Origin: Tannerella sp.
Lineage (GTDB): Bacteria; Bacteroidota; Bacteroidia; Bacteroidales; Tannerellaceae
Reading direction: 5' to 3'
NCBI RefSeq assembly: GCF_030528505.1
Contig: NZ_JAUMYS010000002.1
Coordinates: 21,070 to 85,069, forward strand
DNA length: 64,000 nucleotides
Each line of letters starts with the position of its first letter. Within the stretch, counting starts at the first letter, position 1. Positions 53,968-62,195 of this stretch are shown piece by piece. The position numbers and the translations under genes are program-made. Below the pieces are notes generated by a model. It saw nothing but the letters and a program-made list of their open reading frames with translations, was not told the origin of the DNA and did no database searches.

Positions 53968-54468
53968 CAGGAAGTGATCATCGAAACCGCTTTCGAGATG
54001 GTGCGTAAAGAAGGTTTTGCGGTGCTTTCTGCCCGAAACATTGCCAAACAAATCGGTTGTTCCACGCAGCCCATTTATTGGACATACAAAAATATGGACG
54101 ACCTCAAAGCCGAAGTCTGTCAAAAAGCACTTTCTTACCTTCAAAATGTAATGCTCGGTTACTCAAAAACGGGCAATCCCTTTTGGGATTTGGGACTGGG
54201 GTATGTGCGGATGGCTCATACTGAGCCGGCACTATTCAAAGCAGTTTATATCGACAATGTTATGAATGTAAAGCTTACCGATATTTTCCCCGAAAATCAG
54301 GAAATCGTGGAATTGATGAAAAGCTCGGAAGAATACCGACAACTATCCGAAGAGGAAGCAAAGAACAGCATTGCCAAATCGTGGATGTTGGTACACGGAA
54401 TCGCCTCGCTCGTAGCTACGGGCATGTTTGCGTATGATGAAGAGAAGATTTTGGAGATATTGAAATAA
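53944..54468 (+). CDS. TetR/AcrR-family transcriptional regulator
   Basis: A 174-residue regulator. The N-terminal helix-turn-helix is classic: EVIIETAFEMVRKEGFAVLS, RNIAKQIGCSTQPIYWTYKN and MDDLKAEV. The C-terminal part (about 70-174) is the ligand domain, ending ATGMFAYDEEKILEILK. It has its own promoter with a candidate ACAATTGT operator in the leader, which suggests self-repression. A 5' remnant of a related gene lies at 48874 and a 3' remnant at 55569, so several TetR copies once existed here. Confidence 0.9.
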   Translation: MPKSTIITQEVIIETAFEMVRKEGFAVLSARNIAKQIGCSTQPIYWTYKNMDDLKAEVCQKALSYLQNVMLGYSKTGNPFWDLGLGYVRMAHTEPALFKAVYIDNVMNVKLTDIFPENQEIVELMKSSEEYRQLSEEEAKNSIAKSWMLVHGIASLVATGMFAYDEEKILEILK

Positions 54469-54504
54469 TGAAATTAAGACAATTATATTTTTAAGGATAT
54501 TGAA

Positions 54505-55554
54505 ATGAAAGAAAACTTACTGAAGATATACGAATATATGCGTGACAAAGACTTAGGTAATGTAAACGTATACAACGCTTATGGTCAATGGATTGGTGAT
54601 GTAGTTTTTTTGTATATGCCCTTCCAATTTGTGGATTATGACGTAGCGGAAGATTATGATTATAGAGAGGAAATCGGACTGACTAACAGCATTTTTCATA
54701 AGATGGGGCTTAAAAGTCTTAGTCCCGAACAGTTGCAAGATATTCGTGAAGGACGTGGATTTATGATCATGCAATTGCTGTTTAAAACCCACAAGAACAA
54801 TAAATCAACGAAAAGTCATAACGTTTCGTTTGCGATGATTTTGTACGATAATGGACATTTTGGCTATATGCACTGTAACGACGTTGATACGGAATCTACA
54901 TACAAGCAAACGATGATTGACAGCGAGCCTTTTATTTATGAATTTGCCAGCAAAACCGAAAAATTTCATTTTGACCAAATGCTTAAATTCACGGAGGAAG
55001 TCTGCAAAGAACTTGAAATTGAGACTCAACATAATAAAGGTGTCTTTGAGAAGGAAAATATGCCCGACGAGGAAGCCTTTGATGAATTGGTACATCTGTT
55101 GAATTATAATAACCACTTGACAAACAGTGATATTTTCGAACTAAAAACCGATTGGAAAAATATCAATCACAATCGCCAAGCCTTTGCCGAAAGACTCATC
55201 AATGAGGGTGTCTGGTACAAAGAAGATTTGGAGTATCTTGATGATTATCAAACAGACTACCTGCTATATTGGGCATTTGTCGAAAAATTGGATGTCTTTA
55301 AAGACGATTGGAAGTTTGACGTAAAAGAGTTGTGTCGGTTTATTTCCAATAAAGTCGGAGAGCCTTTTAAAATGACTTTCAGGGAAGTGGGCAACAATTG
55401 GGAGCTTGTCCGAGAAAAACTGGAACTCCACACCGAGTACACCTTGCTTGACCTTGCCAGTGGAAATGACGATTGCAATCTAATCGTAGTGAAAAAAGAT
55501 GACAAATACGTTATTTATGCTCTTGCCGAACAATTGGGCGTGCCGGTGGTGTAG
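54505..55554 (+). CDS. Hypothetical acidic protein (DUF6630-like C-terminus)
   Basis: A 349-residue soluble, acidic protein. The first half (GNVNVYNAYGQWIGDVVFLY, SFAMILYDNGHFGYMHCNDV) and the second (LLNYNNHLTNSDIFELKTDW, LEYLDDYQTDYLLYWAFVEK) seem to be separate domains. The second resembles DUF6630-type proteins, but I am not sure. It lies between the intact TetR gene and a TetR 3' remnant, so it may have been inserted in or captured with a TetR copy. Confidence 0.55.
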   Translation: MKENLLKIYEYMRDKDLGNVNVYNAYGQWIGDVVFLYMPFQFVDYDVAEDYDYREEIGLTNSIFHKMGLKSLSPEQLQDIREGRGFMIMQLLFKTHKNNKSTKSHNVSFAMILYDNGHFGYMHCNDVDTESTYKQTMIDSEPFIYEFASKTEKFHFDQMLKFTEEVCKELEIETQHNKGVFEKENMPDEEAFDELVHLLNYNNHLTNSDIFELKTDWKNINHNRQAFAERLINEGVWYKEDLEYLDDYQTDYLLYWAFVEKLDVFKDDWKFDVKELCRFISNKVGEPFKMTFREVGNNWELVREKLELHTEYTLLDLASGNDDCNLIVVKKDDKYVIYALAEQLGVPVV

Positions 55555-55568
55555 CAGTTTTGTAAAAA

Positions 55569-55628
55569 ATGGTCGCAGTGGGAATGTTTGTGTACGATGA
55601 AGAAAAAATTTGGGATATTTTAAAGTAA
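55569..55628 (+). pseudogene. TetR regulator 3' remnant
   Basis: The 19-codon frame MVAVGMFVYDEEKIWDILK ends in TAA and matches the C-terminus of the intact TetR (LVATGMFAYDEEKILEILK). The rest of that TetR copy is gone. It directly follows the hypothetical gene and precedes the CPBP gene. Confidence 0.85.
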
Positions 55629-55689
55629 CATCATTTCTACACCTAAAATGAAATTTCATTCAAAAAAAACAATGTAAACCTTTAACAAT

Positions 55690-56529
55690 ATGAACACCAA
55701 ATCAAAAACTTTTAGAAATGTCGCCCTGTTCAGCCTTGTAGCTGTTGTTTGCGGTTGGGTGGGCGTTGGGGTGGATAAGCTACTTGGGCAACCTTCCAAT
55801 TTGGAATCGCTTGGGGCGTTGATTTTTATCGCCTCACCGCTTTTGTGTATGATTTTGCTTCGCTTTTTCGGTGGCGATGGCTGGAAAGACCTTCCACTCA
55901 AACCGAATTTAAAGCAAAATGCTCGTTGGTATTTGTTTGCCTTTGCGGTGTATCCAATGGTGATAGGCATAACGCTATTTATTGGAAATATGCTGGGTTG
56001 GGTAGATGTGAGCAAGTTTAGTTTTTCGGCGTATTTGCCTGTTTTTGCGGTCGCTTTTTTGCCCGAATTTATCAAAAATATCTTTGAAGAATCGGTTTGG
56101 CGAGGCTATCTCACCCTAAAAATGGAGCAACTTACCAAAAACGAATGGTTGATTTATCTGGTGGTAGCGTTGGTGTGGCAAATCTGGCATTTGCCGTACT
56201 ATTTGATACTCTTGGACGATGTTTATGTTGCAAAATTTTTCCCTTATGGTGGACTTTGGCTTTTTATTTATGGCTTTGTGGTAGTCGGTATTTGGACGAT
56301 TATGTACACTGAAGTTTTCTTCCTTTCGAGTTCACTGTGGGTGGTCATTTTAATGCACACAATGGAAGATGCTCTCAATCCGCTAATTTCCGAAGGATTC
56401 GCAACAATTCCACCCGACAAAACGCTACTCATTTCGCCAACATTTGGGGCAGTTGCATTATTGATATATCTGTGTATCGGATTGTATTTGAGAAAAATAC
56501 GAAAAGCGAAATTCTGTCAAACCGATTGA
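55690..56529 (+). CDS. CPBP-family intramembrane metalloprotease
   Basis: A 279-residue protein with about eight hydrophobic helices. Motifs: IFEESVWRGYLTLKM (EExxxR), VALVWQIWHLPYY and VVILMHTMEDALNPL (HxxxD in place of HxxxN). This is the CPBP/CaaX-protease family. Fragments of relatives lie at 58169 (C-terminal end) and 60648 (both ends, middle deleted), showing duplication of this gene with the neighbouring hydrolase gene. It may be controlled by a TetR that was once adjacent. Confidence 0.88.
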   Translation: MNTKSKTFRNVALFSLVAVVCGWVGVGVDKLLGQPSNLESLGALIFIASPLLCMILLRFFGGDGWKDLPLKPNLKQNARWYLFAFAVYPMVIGITLFIGNMLGWVDVSKFSFSAYLPVFAVAFLPEFIKNIFEESVWRGYLTLKMEQLTKNEWLIYLVVALVWQIWHLPYYLILLDDVYVAKFFPYGGLWLFIYGFVVVGIWTIMYTEVFFLSSSLWVVILMHTMEDALNPLISEGFATIPPDKTLLISPTFGAVALLIYLCIGLYLRKIRKAKFCQTD

Positions 56530-56577
56530 TTTTATGGTTACATCAAAAACAGAAATAACCAATATACAATATAATAT

Positions 56578-57102
56578 ATGAGTAAAGTAATTCTGTATAT
56601 CTCAATGAGTTTGGACGGGTATATCGCCAAGCCCAATGACGATTTAAGTTTCTTATCCATCGTGGAAAAAGAAGGAGAAGATTATGGTTTTGAGCGTTTT
56701 ATATCAACGGTGGATACGCTGATTATCGGACGAAAAACATACGACTGGGTAATGAATGCGGTAGGGGAATTTCCGCATAAGGAAAAAACGGTTTATGTAC
56801 TGACGAAAACCGAAAGACCTTCCGCAGGGAACATTCATTTTTATACGGGAGATATATCGCTGCTCATCGGCAAATTGAAAAAAGAAAGTCGCCAAAACAT
56901 CTATTGCGACGGCGGGGCTCAAATCGTGAATGAACTTTTGAAGGGCGATTTATTGGACGAACTCATCATTTCCGTCATTCCGATATTGGTGGGCAACGGC
57001 ACAAAATTGTTTAACGACAACAGACCCGAACAGCCACTAAAACTCATCAGCGTAACCCCTTACGACACAGGACTTGTGCAATTGCATTACAAAAGAATAT
57101 AA
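56578..57102 (+). CDS. Dihydrofolate-reductase-family (RibD C-terminal-like) protein
   Basis: A 174-residue protein. VILYISMSLDGYIAKPNDDL, TLIIGRKTYDWVMN, NIYCDGGAQIVNELLKGDLL and LIISVIPILVGNGTKLF match the RibD-C/DHFR-like family common in small bacterial operons. It should bind NADPH, but the substrate is unknown; it is not the housekeeping FolA. It is 48 bp after the CPBP gene and 33 bp before the hydrolase. Confidence 0.9.
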   Translation: MSKVILYISMSLDGYIAKPNDDLSFLSIVEKEGEDYGFERFISTVDTLIIGRKTYDWVMNAVGEFPHKEKTVYVLTKTERPSAGNIHFYTGDISLLIGKLKKESRQNIYCDGGAQIVNELLKGDLLDELIISVIPILVGNGTKLFNDNRPEQPLKLISVTPYDTGLVQLHYKRI

Positions 57103-57135
57103 TACATAAATTAAAATCATTAATATTTCAACAAT

Positions 57136-58116
57136 ATGAACACAAACAAAAAAATGCACTCCGGTGCTGACTGTTGGGACAAAATTTTCCCGAAAAGCGA
57201 TAAAGTAGAACATAAAAAAGTAACGTTCAGAAACCGTTACGGCATAACTCTTGTCGGCGATTTGTATTTTCCGAAAAACAGCGAAGGCAAGAAACTTGCA
57301 GCTCTTGCCGTTTGCGGTGGATTCGGAGCGGTAAAGGAGCAAGCCTCCGGATTTTACGCCCAGATGATGGCGGAAAGAGGTTTTGTAACCTTGGCTTTTG
57401 ACCCTTCTTATACAGGCGAAAGCGGTGGCGAACCTCGCAATGTAGCCTCACCCGACATCAATACCGAAGACTTTTCGGCTGCGGTCGATTGCTTGGGGCT
57501 TCAACCCTTTGTGGACAGAGAAAAAATAGGGCTTATTGGCATCTGCGGTTGGGGCGGATTTGCCCTGAACGCTACGGCTATCGACACGCGAATAAAGGCG
57601 GTGGCGACGATGGTAATGTACGATATGTCTCGCGTCTTTAGCAAAGGATATTTCGACAGTAACACACCCGAAATGCGTCTAGAAATGAAGCGTTCGCTCA
57701 ATGCGCTTCGTTGGACGGATGCCGAAACGGGAATGCCTGCTCCTGGCTATCCGATGCCAGACGCTCCTTCCGATAAAGTTCCTCAGTTCCTGAACGATTA
57801 TATTGAGTTTTATAAAACTCCGAGAGGTTTCCACGAGCGTTCGGTTTCCAATCAGGTTTGGACAGCCACTACACTGCTTTCGTTTCTAAATTTTCCATTG
57901 CTGTCGTATGCTCACGAAATAGATGTCCCGACCCTTATCGTTGCGGGAGAAAACGCTCATTCCCGCTATATGAGCGAAGATGCCTACCAATCCGTAGGAA
58001 GCAAAAACAAGGAGTTGTTTATTGTTCCCAACGCCAAGCACACCGACTTTTACGACAATCAGGCAGGAGTGATTCCGTTTGATAAATTGGAAACGTTTTT
58101 TAAGGAGAATTTGTAA
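57136..58116 (+). CDS. Dienelactone-hydrolase-like alpha/beta hydrolase with cysteine nucleophile
   Basis: A 326-residue cytoplasmic enzyme. VTFRNRYGITLVGDLYFPKN starts the fold; the nucleophile elbow IGLIGICGWGG puts Cys137 where most hydrolases have Ser, as in dienelactone hydrolases. DVPTLIVAGENAHS gives the Asp region and VPNAKHTDFYD the His (about 304). The substrate is unknown. The first 49 codons of a second copy survive at 60927, next to a CPBP remnant, so CPBP and hydrolase genes were duplicated together. Confidence 0.87.
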   Translation: MNTNKKMHSGADCWDKIFPKSDKVEHKKVTFRNRYGITLVGDLYFPKNSEGKKLAALAVCGGFGAVKEQASGFYAQMMAERGFVTLAFDPSYTGESGGEPRNVASPDINTEDFSAAVDCLGLQPFVDREKIGLIGICGWGGFALNATAIDTRIKAVATMVMYDMSRVFSKGYFDSNTPEMRLEMKRSLNALRWTDAETGMPAPGYPMPDAPSDKVPQFLNDYIEFYKTPRGFHERSVSNQVWTATTLLSFLNFPLLSYAHEIDVPTLIVAGENAHSRYMSEDAYQSVGSKNKELFIVPNAKHTDFYDNQAGVIPFDKLETFFKENL

Positions 58117-58168
58117 GAAATTCAGAATTCAAAAAGATATGATTATCAATGGAGTGGACACAAAATTT

Positions 58169-58258
58169 GGGTTCACTCTGTTGATGATTTATTTAGAGGT
58201 AGGCTTGTATTTGAGGAAGATACGGAAAAAGAAAAATTATTTACTTCATAATCAATAA
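58169..58258 (+). pseudogene. CPBP protease C-terminal remnant
   Basis: In-frame GFTLLMIYLEVGLYLRKIRK followed by KKNYLLHNQ and a stop resembles the C-terminus of the intact CPBP gene (LLIYLCIGLYLRKIRKAK). Nothing else of that copy is left. It follows 52 bp after the hydrolase gene. Confidence 0.75.
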
Positions 58259-58338
58259 AATTGTAAAACTAAAAATCAACGATACAAACACAAATGAACA
58301 AAATAATATAACAAAACAACAAAGTCATAAAAAAACGT

Positions 58339-58346
58339 TACCTTTG
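58339..58346 (+). promoter_or_regulatory. Putative -7 element for HU-like gene
   Basis: TACCTTTG (TAnnTTTG) lies 44 bp before the ATG; the -33 region is AT-rich without a clear TTTG. Confidence 0.5.
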
Positions 58347-58390
58347 TAGCAGTTTTAAAACAAATCGTTTCATTTAAAATTTTTATTGTT

Positions 58391-58774
58391 ATGCCTATAA
58401 AGTATAAAGTAATTCAGCGGGTACAGCCTGGCGTAAGCGGCGGAGGCGACAAAAAGTATTATGCCACCAACACTATTTCGGGCGAAAAAACATTGGTTGA
58501 CCTCACCAAAGAAATCGAAAAGATAAGTACGGTAAGCGGTGCCGACATTCGTGCCGTTCTGTACGCTTTGGTCGATGTGATGCAGAGTTCGTTAGCCGAC
58601 GGCAATGCGGTTCGTTTGGGCGAACTCGGGAGCCTGCGCGTGAGTATCAGTAGCGACGGTAAAACCTCCGAAAAAGAAGTTACCACAGCAAGCATCAGAG
58701 GCGCCAAAGTGCTTTTCACACCCGGCAAAGACCTCAAAAAAATGCTCGATACGTTGGAATTCCAAAAAGAATAG
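58391..58774 (+). CDS. HU-like DNA-binding protein (Bacteroidota type)
   Basis: A 127-residue protein: MPIKYKVIQRVQPGVSGGGD and KKYYATNTISGEKTLVDLTK open a family of Bacteroidota HU-like proteins with an N-terminal extension; SSLADGNAVRLGELGSLRVS and RGAKVLFTPGKDLKKML form the DNA-binding arm region. Many copies occur in Bacteroidales genomes, often near mobile or repeated DNA. It is monocistronic, with its own -7 element and a hairpin 74 bp after the stop. Confidence 0.92.
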   Translation: MPIKYKVIQRVQPGVSGGGDKKYYATNTISGEKTLVDLTKEIEKISTVSGADIRAVLYALVDVMQSSLADGNAVRLGELGSLRVSISSDGKTSEKEVTTASIRGAKVLFTPGKDLKKMLDTLEFQKE

Positions 58775-58848
58775 TTAGGTTTTCTCAAAAACGTAGCTAT
58801 GTTTTTTCGGAAATGTAGTTGCGTTTTTTGGAGAACATCGTTACGTAA

Positions 58849-58868
58849 ATACGCAATTTATTGCGTAT
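58849..58868. repeat. REP-like palindrome (ATACGCAA-TTTA-TTGCGTAT)
   Basis: A perfect 8-bp stem with a 4-nt loop between the HU-like and ABC genes. Its core resembles the ACGCAA-ttca-TTGCG palindrome at 62005, which suggests two copies of one dispersed element. It lacks a T-tract, so terminator function is doubtful. Confidence 0.6.
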
Positions 58869-58928
58869 CCATTACAAAAAAACACGCAAATTATAGTGTA
58901 TCTATCATATAAAAAAACAACAAGCACG

Positions 58929-59834
58929 ATGGAAGTTATACAAACCAACTCACTGAGCAAACGCTTTGGGGCAACCCTTGCGGTAAACAATATTTCCATT
59001 CACGTCAAACAAGGTGAAATTTATGGTTTTCTGGGGCTTAACGGCGCCGGTAAAACCACCCTAATCCGTATGTTGTTGGGGATGATTAAACCCGATAGCG
59101 GAACGATTTCGCTTTTCGGAAAACCAATAACTTCGAAATCTCAAAACCGGAACGACATCGGTTATTTGGTCGAAACGCCTTATTCGTATCCCAATCTCTC
59201 AGTTTACGAAAATTTAAAAGTGATAGGCAAATTGCGTCATTTGACCGACAAAAACGCCATCGAAAATATTATCGAAAAATTAAAACTCACAAAATACAAA
59301 AACACCCCTGCCCAAGCATTATCACTCGGAAATCAACAGCGGTTAGGACTTGCCAAAGCACTGGTACACGAACCAAAACTATTAATTTTAGACGAACCCA
59401 TTAACGGATTAGACCCCGAAGGCATTGTGCAAGTGCGCAACCTCTTAATTGAGCTTGCCCAAAAAGGTTCTACCATTTTTCTTTCCAGTCATATACTGGG
59501 CGAAATCTCGAAACTTGCTCATCGCATCGGCATTATTCACGAAGGAAAACTTATTAAAGAACTGACAACAGACGAATTATCAAACCAAATCATCAAAAAA
59601 ATTTTGGTACAAACAACCGATAATCAAAAAGCACTTCATTGCCTGCAAAACTCAAATTATTCGGCTGTACAAACCAATACTGACGAAATAGAAATTTCAA
59701 GTCCGCAAGCCGTTGCGCATCCCGAACACATTTCAAAACTACTGACGGAATGCGGACTTCCTCCAAAACAAATCTTTTTATTTACGGAAGATTTGGAAAT
59801 GTTTTTCCTACGAACCATTAACAATCACAAATGA
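58929..59834 (+). CDS. ABC transporter ATP-binding protein (BcrA/lantibiotic-immunity type)
   Basis: A 301-residue ATPase starting at ATG 58929 (MEVIQTNSLSKRFGATLAVN). Walker A GLNGAGKTT, signature ALSLGNQQRLGLAKAL and Walker B LLILDEPINGLDPEG are complete, followed by the H-loop SSHILGE. The domain layout fits exporters of the bacitracin/lantibiotic immunity group. It overlaps the permease gene by 4 bp (ATGA), forming one transporter. Confidence 0.93.
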   Translation: MEVIQTNSLSKRFGATLAVNNISIHVKQGEIYGFLGLNGAGKTTLIRMLLGMIKPDSGTISLFGKPITSKSQNRNDIGYLVETPYSYPNLSVYENLKVIGKLRHLTDKNAIENIIEKLKLTKYKNTPAQALSLGNQQRLGLAKALVHEPKLLILDEPINGLDPEGIVQVRNLLIELAQKGSTIFLSSHILGEISKLAHRIGIIHEGKLIKELTTDELSNQIIKKILVQTTDNQKALHCLQNSNYSAVQTNTDEIEISSPQAVAHPEHISKLLTECGLPPKQIFLFTEDLEMFFLRTINNHK

Positions 59835-60622
59835 TGAAACAACTCATACAAGCCATTGAAGCAGAATTGATAAAAGTAAAACGCGCAAAAATCCTTTGGG
59901 CTACGTTCATTGCATTTGGAATAGCACCCGTTATGGGAGCTGTTTTTATTTTTGTTATGCAAAACGGCGATATGTCGGCAAAAGCAAGTGCCTTGATTGT
60001 CAAAGCCGAAGCGATGAATCTTCAAGCAAATTGGGAATCGTATATCGGTATTCTTACGCAAGCCGTAGGTATTGGCGGGGTTTTGCTGTTCGGATTTGTA
60101 ATCGGTTGGATTTTTGGTCGTGAATATTCGGATAAAACGGCAAAAGATTTATTGGCACTCCCCACCTCGCGAACAACCATTTTAAACGCAAAATTTATGG
60201 TTTGTTTTTTTTGGTGTTTATTACTCGTTCTGTCCAATTTATTACTTGCCTTTGTTTTCGGTATGCTTTTGCAACTTCCTTTGACAAGCACAAACACATT
60301 GGCACAACTGCTAATCGATTACTTCGTTACCACTTTTTTAGCTGTTTTAGTGAGTGTTCCGATTGCTTTTTTTGCACTTTGGGGGAAGGGCTATCTGGCT
60401 CCACTGGGCTTTGTTATGCTGACGTTAGTCTTTTCACAAATAATTGCCGTAACGGGTTATGGGGCTTATTTTCCGTGGGCAGTACCAGGGCTTTACAGTG
60501 GTGTAGCAATCCAATACAAATTATCACTCAATAATTTGAGCTACGCCATTTTACTGCTGACAAGTATCACAGGATATATTGCCACAATCGTCTATTGGAA
60601 TTATACAGACCAAAACCAATAA
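59831..60622 (+). CDS. ABC-2-type transporter permease
   Basis: A 263-residue membrane protein with six helices. After a basic start (AELIKVKRAKILWATFIAFG), it has IGWIFGREYSDKTAKDLLAL, a typical ABC-2 permease segment, and further helices to about 255. It pairs with the ATPase to export a drug, peptide or lipid. Together with CPBP and YdeI proteins nearby, a role in tolerance to antimicrobial peptides is plausible but unproven. Confidence 0.9.
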   Translation: MMKQLIQAIEAELIKVKRAKILWATFIAFGIAPVMGAVFIFVMQNGDMSAKASALIVKAEAMNLQANWESYIGILTQAVGIGGVLLFGFVIGWIFGREYSDKTAKDLLALPTSRTTILNAKFMVCFFWCLLLVLSNLLLAFVFGMLLQLPLTSTNTLAQLLIDYFVTTFLAVLVSVPIAFFALWGKGYLAPLGFVMLTLVFSQIIAVTGYGAYFPWAVPGLYSGVAIQYKLSLNNLSYAILLLTSITGYIATIVYWNYTDQNQ

Positions 60623-60647
60623 ACTAAAAAAAATGATAATCAATAAA

Positions 60648-60897
60648 ATGAACACCAAATCAAAAACTTTCAGAAGTGATTCCCTATTTAGCTTGGTGGC
60701 AGTTGATTGAGGTTTGGTTGGTCGTTTTGATGCACACGATGGAAGATGCCCTCAATCCGCTAATTTCCGAAGGCTTTGCCGTTGTCTCGCCCGACAAAAC
60801 CCTACTCATTTCACCAACTTTCGGACTCATTCCGCTACTGATTTATCTGGCAATAGGATTGTATTTAAGGAAGATACGGAAAATCAAGAATAAATGA
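60648..60897 (+). pseudogene. CPBP protease gene with internal deletion
   Basis: The first 19 codons (MNTKSKTFRSDSLFSLVAV) match the start of the intact CPBP gene and end in a stop; the next frame (VWLVVLMHTMEDALNPLISE through GLYLRKIRKIKNK) matches its last 70 residues. About 190 codons between them, including EExxxR, are missing. It lies 25 bp after the permease gene. Confidence 0.92.
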
Positions 60898-60926
60898 ATT
60901 AATTGTAAAACTCAAATTTCAACAAT

Positions 60927-61076
60927 ATGAATACAAACAAAAAAATGCCTGCTGGAACTACCTGCTGGGACAAAATTTTCCCGAAAAGCGATAAAGTAGC
61001 ACATAAAAAAGTATCGTTCAAAAACCGCTACGGAATCACCCTTGTCGGCGATTTATATTTTTTGAAAAAATTATAA
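60927..61076 (+). pseudogene. Cys-hydrolase gene 5' remnant
   Basis: A 49-codon frame: MNTNKKMPAGTTCWDKIFPK through RYGITLVGDLYF then LKKL and a stop. It matches the first 45 residues of the intact hydrolase at 57136. The rest was deleted and replaced by the promoter of the SDR-like gene. It shows the CPBP-hydrolase order in a second, decayed module. Confidence 0.92.
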
Positions 61077-61081
61077 ATTTG
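61074..61081 (+). promoter_or_regulatory. Putative -7 element for SDR-like gene
   Basis: TAAATTTG fits TAnnTTTG and overlaps the stop of the hydrolase remnant, 25 bp before the next ATG. Confidence 0.45.
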
Positions 61082-61106
61082 CGAACACTTAAAAATAGCA
61101 ACACTC

Positions 61107-61970
61107 ATGAATAAAAATATGAAAGATAAAGTTTTAGTAGCAGGTGCGACAGGATATTTAGGAAAATACATCACCAAAGAATTGCTATCGAAGGGCTTCA
61201 AAACGAAAATAATCGTCAGAAATCCACAGAAAATAGCTTTCCTCGATAGTAACTTCAGCATAGAAAAGGCGGAAGTTACTTGTCCTGAGACGCTACAAGG
61301 ACTTTTTGACGATGTTCGGGTGGTGATAAGTTGTATCGGGATTACGCGACAAAAAGACCATTTGACTTATATGGATGTCGATTTCCGAGCCAATGCGAAC
61401 CTTATTGATGAAGCGAAAAAGAGCGGCGTGGAAAAGTTCATTTACATATCGGTTTTCAACGGAGAAAAGCTGCGTAATCTGAAAATTTGCGAGGCGAAGG
61501 AGAAGCTCGGTGAGTATTTGAAAGCGTCGGGATTGGCGTACTGCATCGTGCGCCCTACGGCATTTTTTTCGGATATGGGAGATTTTCTGAAAATGGCGAA
61601 AATGGGCAAGCTGTATCTTTTCGGCGACGGAAATTTCAAACTCAATCCGATACACGGTGAGGATTTGGCAAAGGTTGTCGTTGAGGCTATCGAACAAGAT
61701 TCTAAAGAGATAAGCGTAGGTGGCTGTCAAGTGTTTACGCAAAATGAAATTGGCGAATTGGCGCTTAGAGCCTGTGGGAATTCGATAAAAATTATCCACC
61801 TCCCCGATTGGATACGGAAGTTTATTCTTTGGAGCGTGCGAACCTTTACCGGTTCGAAATTTTACGGCCCCATAGAGTTTTTCCTCTCGGCAATGGCGAT
61901 GGATATGCAAGCGCCCGCCTATGAAAAGAGCAAACATCGATTAGAGCAGTTTTTTAAAGAAAATTCATAA
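61107..61970 (+). CDS. NAD(P)-binding atypical SDR (NmrA-like) protein
   Basis: A 287-residue protein. KVLVAGATGYLGKYITKELL is the Rossmann start (GxxGxxG), followed by TKIIVRNPQKI, VVISCIGITRQKD, VEKFIYISVFNGEKL and IVRPTAFFSDMGDFLKM, features of extended or atypical SDR enzymes without the usual YxxxK pair. Start could also be ATG 61119, four codons on. Substrate unknown; it may act on isoprenoid or quinone-like molecules, as relatives do. Confidence 0.85.
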   Translation: MNKNMKDKVLVAGATGYLGKYITKELLSKGFKTKIIVRNPQKIAFLDSNFSIEKAEVTCPETLQGLFDDVRVVISCIGITRQKDHLTYMDVDFRANANLIDEAKKSGVEKFIYISVFNGEKLRNLKICEAKEKLGEYLKASGLAYCIVRPTAFFSDMGDFLKMAKMGKLYLFGDGNFKLNPIHGEDLAKVVVEAIEQDSKEISVGGCQVFTQNEIGELALRACGNSIKIIHLPDWIRKFILWSVRTFTGSKFYGPIEFFLSAMAMDMQAPAYEKSKHRLEQFFKENS

Positions 61971-62004
61971 TAAGTATGCTCATAAAAAGAGTAGCATCTC
62001 CCGC

Positions 62005-62028
62005 AGAGACGCAATTCATTGCGCCTCT
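62005..62028. repeat. REP/MITE-like palindrome (AGAGACGCAA-TTCA-TTGCGCCTCT)
   Basis: A 10-bp stem with one mismatch and a 4-nt loop. The core AGACGCAA...TTGCG is the same as a dispersed palindrome I know from many cyanobacterial and Bacteroidota genomes. It sits between the SDR-like and Crp-type genes and has no T-tract. Confidence 0.6.
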
Positions 62029-62170
62029 ACAGGCGCTCCTACCAGAAAAATGTTACTTCTATCAAGCAGCAAAATCTAAATTTGAAAACACAGCTAACGC
62101 GTGTTGCGAACCTTACGCTTCCTTTTGTATCCTATCTTTTGCCGAAAAAGCTTAATTTTGCAAATTATTA

Positions 62171-62178
62171 TAACTTTG
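62171..62178 (+). promoter_or_regulatory. Putative -7 element for Crp-type regulator
   Basis: TAACTTTG, 17 bp before the chosen ATG 62196, supports this start; no ideal -33 box is seen. Confidence 0.5.
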
Positions 62179-62195
62179 CGGAAAAACAATACAAA

